Source of the DNA: Ophiothrix spiculata
Lineage: Eukaryota > Echinodermata > Ophiuroidea > Amphilepidida > Ophiotrichidae
Assembly: GCA_000969725.1 (NCBI GenBank)
Contig: JXSR01S048591.1
Length of the DNA stretch: 25,963 bases
Reading direction: 5' to 3' (one strand)
A program made the translations under genes and the position numbers. The notes beneath the pieces are model-generated. The model saw only the letters and a list, made by a program, of their open reading frames with translations. It did not search any database and was not told the DNA's origin. Of this stretch, positions 8,111-18,066 are shown piece by piece (position 1 is the stretch's first letter; each line of letters begins with the position of its first letter).

Positions 8111-8527
8111 TATATGACCCGCCATATCAAAAGGTATCTTGAGGGTCCCAAAATTAAAATTGATATTTTGGTCTCATCTGAAAGCTGAGAGTTCAAGCTT
8201 TAAAATGACACCTTGCTTTTGGTTATTGGATGTTTGATTGCGAAGTTACATCCACATTGGTAAAAGCCATCAGGGCGATGCAGAAAACTATAGTTCTGGG
8301 GAAATTGAGTCTAAAGATTTTGTACTTAGTAAACTTGAATGGCAGGAGGATTTTTCAATGTAATAACATTTTGCTTATATTTTGGATGTTGAAACCTGAT
8401 TAATAGGATAGAATACACTTCAAAGGTGAGGTTTCTGATGAAATTAGAAATTTGACCTTGGACGTGAATTTTTGACCATGATTTACTTTGCCGACCTTAA
8501 GGTACCTTTTAATATGACGGGTCACAT
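8111..8527 (-). mobile_element. TGACCCGTCATATC MITE, copy 1
   Basis: Ends TATGACCCGCCATATCAAAA then GGTATCTT and AAGGTACCTTTTAATATGAC then GGGTCACAT. Internal blocks TTTGGTCTCATCTGAAAGCT and GATAGAATACACTTCAAAGG match 20902-21349 in reverse orientation. No coding capacity. Confidence 0.88.
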
Positions 8528-9390
8528 TTGCTTCCAGAATACATGATAATTGGGAATTTTGTTTTGTTTCAACATCAAGTCACATAGCTACAATAATAAC
8601 AAATCAAAAATGTTTATGACACATTACCATAATAACGTATCAAAATGTCACAAAAATTCTGATTTGAACTATGACCTTTTGTGAATGTACTCAATGTACT
8701 ACCCAAAAATGTGCTGGTTTTATATATTTTACCACTAATTCATTACTGAAACATTTCTCAACTCAAATCCTATAGCACCCGCCTACATAACATACAGGAT
8801 TACCTCATTTGGTTTACGTTACAATCCCTTCCTCAGCTTGGAGACTGCAAATACTGAATCAGTCATTAAATCAAATAATTCTGTTCAAGCAAATTAAACC
8901 ATTATTAAATCAATTCATACTCAGAACCCACAATAACATTCCATTCAAATATTTTGCCGATTTCAACAATTATTTATGGAGTCAGCAATCCAAATAGAAT
9001 TGTTGGTGCGATCACAGTTTTCATGATTTCATGGATCGATACAAAGCCAGTCTTTGCTCAGATCATGCGTAAGAAACTTCCACTTAGTGATATCAAACAA
9101 TGAGATCAAAGGAAGGCCTAAAGAAATGTTTTAAATGACGCAACAAAGTTGGTCGGTGTTTTAATTTATTTCATTTTTCGACAGATATTAATGACGCTGT
9201 TCAATTAAAAAGAAACTTAGAAAAAGGCATGATTATTTGTTTTAATTGGATATTTTTGTATTTGGAACATAAAAAGTATGAGAAAATATTTTTTTTCTGA
9301 AAAGTAATAATCCAGTTGGGGCTTCTTTAGAGTCGGTTGGGGCCCCAACCAAACAATTTTTAGGCCAAACTCTGAAGACACCATTAGAAA
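8528..9390. other. Intron 5 AT-rich stretch, nothing recognised
   Basis: No supported gene. Near 9325-9352 there is a short palindrome-like GGTTGGGGCCCCAACC. Confidence 0.45.
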
Positions 9391-9397
9391 TCACATT

Positions 9398-9606
9398 ATA
9401 CTGTATAAGTGGTATATTTCGCGCTACATTTATTTTCATGCTCAGCTCGCCTTGCTCAAAAATAAATGTAGCGTGAAAATTGTATGTAATATACCGCCAC
9501 ACGTAAAAAACCAGGAACGCGAAAATTAAAACGCGCGAAATGATTCAAATATTAGCTGTGCGCAAAAATTACTGAGCGCGAAAATATTAGCGTTTACAGA
9601 AGTGTA
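9398..9606. mobile_element. Cryptic MITE with CG-rich GCGAAAAT words
   Basis: Internal stem GTGGTATATTTCGCGCTACA then TTTATTTT pairs with AAAATAAATGTAGCGTGAAA and ATATACCGCCAC across a ~20-nt loop; flanking TACTGTATAAGTGG and TTAGCGTTTACAGAAGT resemble the ends of the TACTGTAAATGGGG element at 18788. Boundaries are approximate. Confidence 0.55.
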
Positions 9607-10015
9607 ATTTACCCACACTGTTACTCTGTACAACTTTGTTCATAACTGTTTTCATATTAACAAGTCACTCATAAAATCCATATCTTGTTTTTTTCCATTT
9701 TCTTCATTCCATTTTCCACCTTGCATCTGTTGTTTTCTATGTGTGTCCTGTGGGTGTTATTTTTTCCTTTTGGGAATATTGTTCCTCTTTTAAACCGAAC
9801 GTATTGTAGCATCTATGATAGAAATTAGGCAAGCTGTGTACAAATTCAAGTTAGTATATTGAATGTTTAGACTTAGACACGTTGTAGAGATATTGTATAC
9901 AAGGCCTAAATTGGTTTATCATCTTGCAAGATTTAAAACCATTGGTAAAGTTTTTGTTGAGAGTAGCTGCAAATTTCTTCAGAAAAAATAACTTAATTCT
10001 GAATCTGAATTTAAA

Positions 10016-10195
10016 CTCAACACAAATGCACTGAGCATGTGCAGAGGAGCAGTGCCCATAGAATGATATCAAAACACTCAACACCAATGCACTGAGCATG
10101 TGCAGAGGAGCAGTGCCCATAGAATGATATCAAAACACTCAACACAAATGCACTGAGCATGTGCAGTGGAACAGTGCCCATAGAATGATATCATA
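10016..10195 (+). repeat. 61-bp tandem repeat, three units
   Basis: Three units of CACAAATGCACTGAGCATGT GCAGAGGAGC... beginning at about 10021, 10082 and 10143, nearly identical in the first two. Small open frames here arise from the repeat and are not genes. Confidence 0.95.
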
Positions 10196-10197
10196 AC

Positions 10198-10594
10198 CAA
10201 GGAATTTTTTATAGGGGAATTGAGATATGCCACCATCTTGTGTCGCTCATTGAGCAGAGTTAATGTACCTCCAGATATATTCGTAGTTTGGCCCAAAATC
10301 CAGGCAGATCGCGTAAATCTTCACCTGACGCATATACAGCGTGTGCATTTTGTTTCACACGCATTTTGCATTTCAAATAGCGTGTATTGCGACTTGGTCT
10401 GATCAAAGTACGCCAATTTTCCCACTAATCCGTTGCGAAGACTCAAAAGTGTGGCAAGCAGAGCCATAAAATGCTGTGGTACAAAAACTCACCCTCTATA
10501 AAGGACAATCCAAGATGACTGCCGTCCCATAGGATTTACACGGCAGTGAAATCAAAATGGCTGCGAGTACCGTTTCCCCTTATTAAATTCCTTG
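10198..10594. mobile_element. CAAGGAATTT MITE
   Basis: Left end CAAGGAATTTTTTATAGGGG then AA; right end TTCCCCTTATTAAATTCCTT then G. About 400 bp, no open frame of interest, inserted immediately after the 61-bp tandem array. Confidence 0.82.
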
Positions 10595-11180
10595 ATCAAA
10601 ACACAAAGCAAACAGAGTTGAGAAAAGCTTTTATTACCTTTTCATGCCATCTGCTTCCACACCCCTTTGTGTTTTGAGCGTGAATTTTTAGGGATGCTGT
10701 CTAAAGTGAAAATTGCAACCTGTGGCCAGACAGCGAATTGGGATTTAAAAACGTGTCTGAAGGTAAACCTATTTAGGCCTTGTATGTTCTAATATATCGA
10801 CATCATGAAATTCACCATATAATTAATGCTAGAGATAATCTTGTAGATACAATGGGCGCAATACTTAAAGGGGCATTGGACAAGTTCAGCATCACCCCCA
10901 AACTTTCTCCCAAACATTTTGAGATTTTTGCATCATTTGAAGTATTAGTGGTAATAATTACAGCATGCAAAGTTTCATTGCCAAATTCAAACCTGTTATA
11001 TCAAAAATATTCGACAACGATAAATACTGCTGCCCTCTACAGTTGATTTTTTTTAAATTGGCCTTTTCAGGAGATCTAATGCAAACTCCAAACTTGTTTT
11101 GAATTATCTGCAATCTATGATTCTAAGAACAAAATTAGCCCAAATAGTACCAAAATCTGATTTGTTTGTGATGCATTTAA
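10595..11180. other. Intron 5, nothing recognised
   Basis: No gene or element with definable ends. GACAGCGAATTGGG and similar fragments were not placed. Confidence 0.45.
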
Positions 11181-11185
11181 ATATT

Positions 11186-11905
11186 GGCCGAGGATATTGA
11201 CACGATGATTTTGTCAATAACTTCGCCCAAAATGGCTATTGACACGATGATCGTGTCAATTACTTCGCCCAAAATGGCTATAGACACGATGATCGTTTCA
11301 ATAACCTTACCCAAAATGGCTATAGACACGATGATCGTTTCAATTACCTCGCCCAAAATGGCTATAGAAACGATGATCGGGTGTGAGAAAGTGAATGGCC
11401 TTATCTATGGAGCCGAATGCTCACTGATGCTCAAGGGGATGGCAACAAAAATAGCGAAAGGAGGAAGGTGACTTGCATTGGTAATACTACAACTTTGCTC
11501 CCCCATTATTTTCTTCCTCTCATTTGTTTTACTCCTCTCTTTTGGTCTGCCACAAGTGACAAAAATGGCAACTTCACATCATAAACTCTCCCGGTTTTAA
11601 TATTACCAATCAATGCAAGTCACCTTTCTCCTTCCACTATTTTTGTTGCCATCCCCTTGAGCATCAGTGAGCATCGTCTCCATAACCATTCACTTTCTCA
11701 CACAAGATCACTTACCACTTACGATTTAATGGGAATAAAATTTAGTTAGGCAAAGCCTTTGAGACCCCATATCTTGTCTGCTCATGCTTCCAATGAGAAT
11801 CGAGCTCTCTCTTCAATGCTGCTACGTGTCTATAGCCATTTTGGGCGAGGTTATTGACACGATCACCCTGTCTATAGCCACTTCCTTAAATATTAGTGAA
11901 ATTTA
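11186..11905. mobile_element. Foldback element with 42-bp repeats in its arms
   Basis: Left outer arm: about 4.5 tandem units of 42 bp (ATTGACACGATGATCGTGTC then AATTACTTCGCCCAAAATGGCT), 11195-11380. Inner arms: GTGTGAGAAAGTGAATGG through AAGGTGACTTGCATTGGTAA (about 11381-11484) pair with TTACCAATCAATGCAAGTCA through CCATTCACTTTCTCACAC (about 11605-11704). The right outer arm has about 1.5 inverted units (GTCTATAGCCATTTTGGGCG then AGGTTATTGACACGATCACC, 11827-11875). Outer flanks TTTAAATATTGG and CTTAAATATTAG also pair. The 42-bp unit is a multiple of three, which explains the long apparent open frame (IDTMIVSITSPKMA repeated); I do not regard it as a gene. Confidence 0.88.
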
Positions 11906-12363
11906 TCCGCCACAATGCACCACATTTCACGCCAGTCATTCCACTCACTTACATCGCTCTATTCTGCGCATGCTTACACACACTTTCTGACTTTATATAT
12001 AACCTCCTATTGTATAATAAACTTAGCTAATTTCTTGCTATTCTTTCTTTCCCTCTCACTCCCCCTTTGCATTGTGATTTCTGTGGCTGTTCTGTGTTTA
12101 CACCATCACTCCCCCTTACTGTTTTATATTTCGTGCAATTCATTGCTGCGTTGTAATATTTCGCTGCTTGTTGTTCATTTTTGGCTTTATTTATACATCA
12201 TGATTTTTTTTGTGCCTGTTCGGTCACTGCCCATGCTTAATTTATCGTCATTCCATATTTGGCTATATGTCGTCCGTCTCTTCCACACATTGTGTTCGAC
12301 ACTCTCCTTTCCCATGAATCCTATACTGTCTATAGCAAGCTTTTCCATTTACTGGAAACACAG
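11906..12363. other. 3' end of intron 5, pyrimidine-rich
   Basis: T/C-rich + strand leading to the terminal exon acceptor; open frames here are low-complexity Leu/Ser/Phe products of pyrimidine bias. Confidence 0.5.
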
Positions 12364-12510
12364 GCGCTGTTTCTGAGAGCAACTGACGATGAAAGTTTCG
12401 CTGGCAAGACGACAGACGAAGAAGCGGCATACATCATGCGTGGAACGGACGAAGATGAACCAACTAATCCACATTACGAAGAAAACATGAGGCGCTGGAT
12501 AAACCGATGA
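12364..12510 (+). CDS. DTNA/DTNB: Dystrobrevin terminal exon F with stop codon
   Basis: Open frame ALFLRATDDESFAGKTTDEE then AAYIMRGTDEDEPTNPHYEE and NMRRWINR-stop (TGA 12508-12510). The acceptor GGAAACACAG/GCG gives phase 0, exactly what exon E requires. ATDDESF, TTDEEAAYIMRGTDED and HYEE continue the acidic T-D-D-E-S-Y theme of exon E, so I assign it to the same gene despite a 6.8-kb intron. Codon use is clean (ACGAAGATGAACC), unlike the surrounding AT-rich repeats. The polypyrimidine tract is weak (TTTTCCATTTACTGG) and an alternative exon between 5575 and 12363 cannot be excluded; I saw none. No AATAAA was found close downstream, so the transcript end is not defined. Confidence 0.82.
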   Translation, partial: ALFLRATDDESFAGKTTDEEAAYIMRGTDEDEPTNPHYEENMRRWINR

Positions 12511-12551
12511 CGATTTTTTCGGGCAATTCATTATCATGCAGGGTATATAAT

Positions 12552-12774
12552 TATACTTTGATCAACACTAAATAGGCGGGAATTATGAGGCTTTTCTTCA
12601 CCCGCAAGTAAACATAATCCCATTTACACGCGCGCCGGAGATACTGATGCACGAGTCACACGTACAACGCGTGCTGCGCCTCCTGCAGTTGCGCAGTGTT
12701 CAGCTACGCACGCGCTTATCTATATCAATTCACGATGTGAAGAGGCCCGCCTATTTGGTGTTGATCAAAGTATA
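12552..12774. mobile_element. MITE 41 bp after the dystrobrevin stop codon
   Basis: Ends TATACTTTGATCAACACTAA then ATAGGCGGG and CCCGCCTATTTGGTGTTGAT then CAAAGTATA are near-perfect inverted repeats of about 29 bp. About 223 bp with a CG-rich centre (ACACGCGCGCCGG, ACGCACGCGC). It probably lies within the 3' UTR. Confidence 0.88.
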
Positions 12775-12844
12775 GGCAAGGCAGACAAATACATGTCCTT
12801 TATGCTTAAAGAGGGGAAGGGGGTGACTGAAATACATGCAGGAA

Positions 12845-13200
12845 AGGGAATGTTCCAGGGGGGCACTCAATTTTGAAAGTAGGTATGTCTGGCATGAAGC
12901 ACCGGAATGGGGGTCAGGTGAACTGATTTTCTGGAAAAAATGGACCTTTGAAACTGATTTTTTGGGTCTAATGAACTAAAATTTTGGCCAAAAAAATTGG
13001 CCTCCTGAGCTGAAAATGTTCGCATTTCCTGAGCAATTTTTGCAGTTGGAGTTTTCCTCAAAAAACAGGTTAAAAGAACTGAATCATGCTGAAATTGGGG
13101 ATCTAGTGAGAGGCCTGGTGGACTGAAAAAGGGTGTCTTTACAGCCGGACATATGTATCCTGCCCACATATGTGAGTGCCCCCAGGAAATGTTCTACCCC
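12845..13200. mobile_element. Probable MITE with GGGGGCACTCA ends
   Basis: Left GGAATGTTCCAGGGGGGCAC then TCA; right TGAGTGCCCCCAGGAAATGT then TCTACC pairs with it. Internal halves share ACTGATTTT/CTGAAAATG words. Imperfect, so boundaries are approximate. Confidence 0.65.
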
Positions 13201-13789
13201 TACAAACTCAATTCCAAGCCCTATGCCAACCTCTCACAAGTGTCCTTTTTAAGAAAAACAAAAGGGGGCAGTTTCAAAACCATTGACAAATCTATATCTT
13301 TGTTTCAATTGCAGATGAAATTCAGCTTACAGGGGCGATTTTTTAATTTAAAAAAACAACATTAGTAACTGAGATTAATACCAAATTTTAATTTATTACG
13401 AAAATGGATCACTTGCACAGCTATCTTCAGCTTCCATCTGATAATAGATTGGTAAAATAACTTCCATCTGATAATTTTAGTTCACCTCAAACAGAGCCAA
13501 CTGTTTGTTTTGAATCCATCTAGTTCAAAACTTGTGGCAGTGCAACTGGACTGAAAAAAAGAGCTTGAGGGCACCTCTCTTTCAAGAAATTGTCAAAATC
13601 CGATACATAACAGCAAAACCCTGATTAAGCCCAATTTTGTTTCCCATGACAGGATAAAAATGGGTGGCAAGTTTGGTATCTCCCCTCAAAATATATCAAT
13701 CCATGGCGGGCTCAAAATTGTGTCAGGCATAATGAAATGTCCCATCAGTGTGCTAATTTAACTTAATAATGGGGTGCTTCACATGAGAG
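13201..13789. other. Downstream region, nothing recognised
   Basis: AT-rich, with repeats of CTTCCATCTGATAAT (13431, 13462). No gene seen. Confidence 0.45.
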
Positions 13790-14290
13790 CATCAATCTGA
13801 TCTAATCTACAATAATGTATATTTCAAAAGTTCAGTTTAAACTAGATTGGTTCAGTTTGTGTGGTTGTGCACATGCATATGATGAATTGCCAATCTGAAT
13901 TATTCAAAAGTTCAGTTTAAGCTAGATTGGTTCAGTTTGTGTGCTTGTGCCCATGCAAGGGCGTCGGAAGGAAAATAAAAGTGGTGCGGCCACTTGCAAA
14001 AGTGGTGCGGCCTGTGACCCAATAGTTATAAAAAAATAAGTAAACAACAGAAGAAAGTAGTTACTAAGAACGAATATGCACAGTAATATTTTTTGGATAT
14101 TGATGCTAGGACCATAATAAAACACATTAAATTAATTTAAATTAATTGTATTTTCTTTTTTATGGCTGAAAAGTGGTGCGGCCAAAGCCCACATGGCCTA
14201 CACAGTTACGCCCCTGTGCCGATGCATATATCGCCAATCCGAATTTTTCAAAAGTTCAGTTTAAGCTAGATTGGTTCAGTTTGTGTCCTT
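13790..14290 (+). repeat. ~80-bp tandem repeat (3 units) split by a MITE
   Basis: Units start CAAAAGTTCAGTTTAAACTA then GATTGGTTCAGTTTGTGT at about 13825, 13905 and 14249. The second unit is interrupted by the element at 13956-14216; removing that and its target duplication restores a spacing near 75-80 bp. Confidence 0.88.
13956..14216. mobile_element. hAT-like MITE with 8-bp target duplication
   Basis: Starts CAAGGGCGTCGGAAG and ends CAGTTACGCCCCTG, giving short TIRs CA(A/G)GGGCGT. Flanks TGCCCATG (13948-13955) and TGCCGATG (14217-14224) agree at 7 of 8 positions, the duplication size of hAT transposons. Contains GTGGTGCGGCC three times. Confidence 0.8.
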
Positions 14291-14811
14291 TGCGATCACC
14301 AGCTTTAGACTGATTCAATCTGGCCTAATTTAAATTTTTAAAATACAGTTAATTCAAATTCACACCAATGTAAAATTTCAGTTATATATTAAATAATTAT
14401 CACCATTTTCAAGGAAAATATAAAATTTAGCAGTAGAAAGATTCACGTTTTGTGTATGAAATGCATGTCTCCTCTAATGACGGACGATCGTTGATTAAGC
14501 CCTTCACTGCTTGGTATTCGCAATAACATTCTTGGGATTACATAAAAAATGAAAATTTATGTAAGAGTGTATAAAAAAAAAGATAGATTGACTGACCCAA
14601 AATATCCACCGGAGGGCAAACAAACAATTCTTTTAGGCCTAATATTGACCCTGTTTCTTCAAAGTGAGTTATTTGATAGTTTTGTGAAACCGGGAAAAGT
14701 GACTACGTGGTGAAGGGAGGACTTTTATAAAGGTCAAACTCTTAAGCTCCAAATGGTGCAAAATGATTTCATTAATAGCTGCCTTATAGTAATAATGTCA
14801 AGATTGAATGC
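14291..14811. other. AT-rich intergenic, nothing recognised
   Basis: No gene, RNA or element with ends was found. Confidence 0.45.
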
Positions 14812-15166
14812 ATAACCAATAAAATAAATAAATACTGGGGATTTATAGTGCGCTATGCCTCCCACATTTGTAATTCCACTCGGCCTCTGCATACTTTACA
14901 GGTGTTCGCTGATCACTATGGCCCTAGTAAGCTCCATTCCACACCAAGCATCATTTCAGGTTCTGCGACAACCTTGATCAGCCCACAAACACACCATCGC
15001 TGCCCGGATCAGCTCCCCGAGTTTTGTACAGGTTTCCACGAGACAACTAGCAGTTCCTTGTCCAAGGGAATTTCAAGCACACTCAACTTGTGGCACCAGC
15101 GGGGTTCGAACTCGGGACCTTCCGCAACGCAAGCAAGCACCTTACCGCTTGAGCTAACTTGACTGC
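14812..15166 (-). mobile_element. tRNA-derived SINE
   Basis: On the - strand the head reads AGTTAGCTCAAGCGGTAAGG (A box TTAGCTCAAGCGG), about 35-40 nt later GAGTTCGAACCCC (B box), about 15160 down to 15092; these are the RNA polymerase III internal promoter boxes. The body continues and ends with GCGCACTATAAATCCCCAGT followed by ATTTATTTATTTTATT, a CR1/L2-type tail with a short tandem repeat. About 345 bp, apparently full length. Open frames here are not genes. Confidence 0.85.
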
Positions 15167-15393
15167 TAAGAAAAAAACAAAAACGTCCATATTTTTCAAA
15201 AACCTTCATGCTTCTCATGAATAAAGTTGTCAATTCTGCAAGTAGATCATGTATGCAAATAGTAAAATCTTCAGAAAAATGTGTCATTGAGGGAAACAAT
15301 CAAGTTTAATAAAAAACAGCTATTAATGAAAATACCAAATTTTTGCCATTGGCGCTCTAAGAGTTCAACTAATATTTATGTGTGTGCATGGTT

Positions 15394-15412
15394 GGGGGGG
15401 GGGGGGGGGGGG
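15394..15412 (+). repeat. 19-G homopolymer
   Basis: Uninterrupted G run about 145 bp before the assembly gap. Confidence 0.95.
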
Positions 15413-15555
15413 ATTATGGGGCAAAAAGGTACCAATATTTCTTCATTATGATAAGTGCCAAAAACATAGAGAGAGACATTTACTGCTCTGAGCAAATAAG
15501 TGGGAGCAATTGGTTCTCAGGCAAACAAACGTGCTTGGACGTAATATGGCATGTG

Positions 15556-15910
15556 NNNNNNNNNNNNNNNNNNNNNNNNNNNNNNNNNNNNNNNNNNNNN
15601 NNNNNNNNNNNNNNNNNNNNNNNNNNNNNNNNNNNNNNNNNNNNNNNNNNNNNNNNNNNNNNNNNNNNNNNNNNNNNNNNNNNNNNNNNNNNNNNNNNNN
15701 NNNNNNNNNNNNNNNNNNNNNNNNNNNNNNNNNNNNNNNNNNNNNNNNNNNNNNNNNNNNNNNNNNNNNNNNNNNNNNNNNNNNNNNNNNNNNNNNNNNN
15801 NNNNNNNNNNNNNNNNNNNNNNNNNNNNNNNNNNNNNNNNNNNNNNNNNNNNNNNNNNNNNNNNNNNNNNNNNNNNNNNNNNNNNNNNNNNNNNNNNNNN
15901 NNNNNNNNNN
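15556..15910. other. Assembly gap (N run)
   Basis: All bases are N; nothing can be annotated and apparent open frames across it are meaningless. Confidence 1.
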
Positions 15911-15945
15911 AAGCCTGGGGGGAGGTACTTGGTACACAGTGTATA

Positions 15946-16385
15946 TAGGGATGTGCAACAAAAATCAGGCTGTCTGAATAGTACCTGAGTTTCTTTGCAA
16001 ACAGTCTTTGCAAACTTTGGTACTTTGATGGGTCTATTTCTCCAAATTTTGTACCAAATGGGGCAAATGATAGCATTTTTTTCCATCTAATAAACTCAGA
16101 AAACTTACACCAAAATAGTGAAAGTTTGCATGGAAATTGCCATTTTGTATTATACTGTGGAATCTCGTTAACACAAAATATGTTAATACAAAAACCCTGA
16201 TAACACAAAATGGATGTTTGGTTCCAAGTGTGAAATTTCTTTGGAAATTCAGTTGGATAACACAAAATCCTGATAACACAAACTAAAATTATTATCCCCA
16301 GTGATTTGAATTGGTCTGATCCCCTTTTCTAGAAAATTGGAACTTTAATGTTTGGTACTTTAAGTGTCCCAGTACCACATCCCTA
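15946..16385. mobile_element. TAGGGATGTG MITE next to the gap
   Basis: Left TAGGGATGTGCAACA, right AGTACCACATCCCTA; both contain GGTACTTT-type sequence inward. Internal short repeats of GATAACACAAAAT (four related copies, 16165-16282), flanked by GGAATCTCGTTAACAC, reminiscent of pogo-type ends. Confidence 0.65.
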
Positions 16386-16530
16386 CAGCTACCCGGGGGG
16401 GGGGGGGGGGGGGTTCTAGAAAAATGGTATAGAGATGGGTCACAAAATCACGCTTTTTGAGGTATAGAGATGGTCAAAATTCCACTTTGAGCATCAATTT
16501 TTTTAAGACCACCCCCCCACGGGTACAGCT
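16386..16530. repeat. Short inverted repeat beginning with a 19-G run
   Basis: AGCTACCCGGGGGGG (G run 16395-16413) pairs with CCCCCCCACGGGTACAGCTA (16509-16528). Internal GGTATAGAGATGG twice. Confidence 0.6.
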
Positions 16531-17285
16531 ACTCATTCCAAATTTAGCCTTCCCTGGGCATATAAGTTGCCCTGTCTATCTAGCTTCTGTTCATTTTAGC
16601 ACCTCAAATTGCATAATTATCACATCATATCTGCACTCATTCATATGATACAACTTTCTATTTACTGTAATTATTCATTTTGTTTCATATTCTCATTTTT
16701 AAAGTGTCATTTTTGTAAAATCATCAATATTTAATTTATTTCCAAAATAACAGATATGTTGTTTGAAGTCTGTTTTAAGGTTTCATGCAATTTGCTTGGA
16801 CAGGTTTATGTAGAAAAGTATACACCACTTTTGTATGTCCCATAATGCATCTTGAAAGTACCGTAAATCCAGGAATTTCTGCACAATTGACTATAATTGC
16901 GCAGAAATAAAACACATACAAGATGTGTATAGTTGAGATTAATACATTTTGACTACTAATGAAGCTTAATAAAAGTAAATTGTTAAGGTACAATATAAGT
17001 CTGTCTCCATGCCCAACAAAAAAGATTCCGCTTTGTAACGTTCGTGGTGTGCACACAATTAAATACCAGGTGTGCTAATTGTTGATTAAACAGTGGTTTT
17101 TATAATAATGTTGTTTTTTATTATATAACTGAATTATAAATACAACTCATATTGTATAAACAGAAAAAAAATACCTTTGGTCTCATCAAAAACTTCATCC
17201 TAAATCCAAAATTTTGCTTCCTAACATCAAAATTTTAGATGGGACCTAAAGTACATTGCCAGAGCATTATCATATCCTTGTGTCT
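16531..17285. other. Intergenic, one small palindromic motif
   Basis: AT-rich. At 16859-16905 a pair GGAATTTCTGCACAATT / AATTGCGCAGAAAT forms a short stem near TACCGTAAATCC. No gene seen. Confidence 0.45.
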
Positions 17286-17288
17286 GTT

Positions 17289-17570
17289 GTTAGGCCAAAA
17301 CAAAAAAATTGTTGTGTTGCCCTCAGCGGCCAACCCTATTCAAAAATTAAAAAAACAACAACCAAAAATCCAATAGGGTCAGGAAAGCACCCAATTTTGC
17401 TCAGATTGGGTGTTTTTTGAGAAAATATTTTGAAAATGCACCTAAATTTCATAATTTAGGTGCTTTTTAAAAAAAATATTTAAAAATATATTATTTTCCG
17501 ACCGACCGACTCATTTTTTCAGAAATTCCACTTGAGGGCAACACAACAATTTTTTTTTTCTTGGCCTTAA
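17289..17570 (+). mobile_element. TTAGGCCAAAA MITE, copy 2
   Basis: Ends TTAGGCCAAAACAAAAAAAT then TGTTGTGTTGCCCTC and GAGGGCAACACAACAATTTT then TTGGCCTTA. Same family and orientation as 7021-7271. Confidence 0.9.
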
Positions 17571-17662
17571 TGAACGACTTGAATGGAGACCAATGGAATT
17601 GTCCACACTCAATTATATTTGTATGATTGTATTAAAATGATGTTAATGTCATCCAAAAACTG

Positions 17663-17910
17663 ATATGTGTTTTTGGTGGTCGAAATTAATTGCTGTGTTT
17701 TTGGTTGACCAAAATCAAGCTTGTGCTTTCGGTCGCTTTAAATCAAGTTTGCTATTTGTGGTCTTCAAAGATCAATTTGTGTTTTTGGTCATCCCAAATT
17801 GTGTGCTTTTGATTGACCAGAATGGAGCTTGTGCTTTTGGTGGCCTAAAATTAATTTTGTGACATTGGTTGTCAAAGATCAGTTTGTGTATTTGGTCACC
17901 CAGAATCAAT
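17663..17910 (+). repeat. Degenerate ~32-36-bp minisatellite
   Basis: About seven units of the type TTGTGTTTTTGGTCGACCAA then AATCAAGC, each with GGT(C/T)(G/A) near the middle; very diverged. Confidence 0.78.
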
Positions 17911-18066
17911 AAAAAAGAGAGATTTAAACAACCAAACACATGTTTTAAACCTGTTTTTAAAAATCTATGGATTAAACAAAATGTAGATTTGAACTGGAGG
18001 CATATTGATTAATATATAGTGCTTCAACACCAACTAGGCTTGACACTGTGGATAGTAGATCCTTTC

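Noticed and set aside
9851..10296. Two - strand frames repeating a FYGHCSSAHAQC-like peptide
   Set aside because: Translation of the 61-bp tandem repeat; not a gene.
11186..11380. Regularly spaced repeats resembling a CRISPR array
   Set aside because: Units are contiguous with no spacers, the genome is eukaryotic, and the array is an arm of an inverted repeat.
11184..11471. 95-residue + strand open frame with four near-identical 14-residue repeats
   Set aside because: It is the translation of a 42-bp tandem repeat inside a foldback element; it has no domain and its mirror arm is not coding.
12259..12363. Upstream extension of the terminal exon frame
   Set aside because: It lies before the CACAG acceptor; the phase required by exon E is met only from 12364.
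11915..12376. 153-residue Leu/Ser/Phe-rich + strand frame resembling a membrane protein
   Set aside because: Product of pyrimidine-rich intron sequence before the terminal exon; it has no homologous pattern and overlaps the acceptor.
15092..15164. A genuine tRNA gene on the - strand
   Set aside because: A and B boxes are present but acceptor and anticodon stems are degenerate and the sequence continues into a SINE body and tail.
15382..16265. Several long open frames on both strands
   Set aside because: Most of their length is the N gap.
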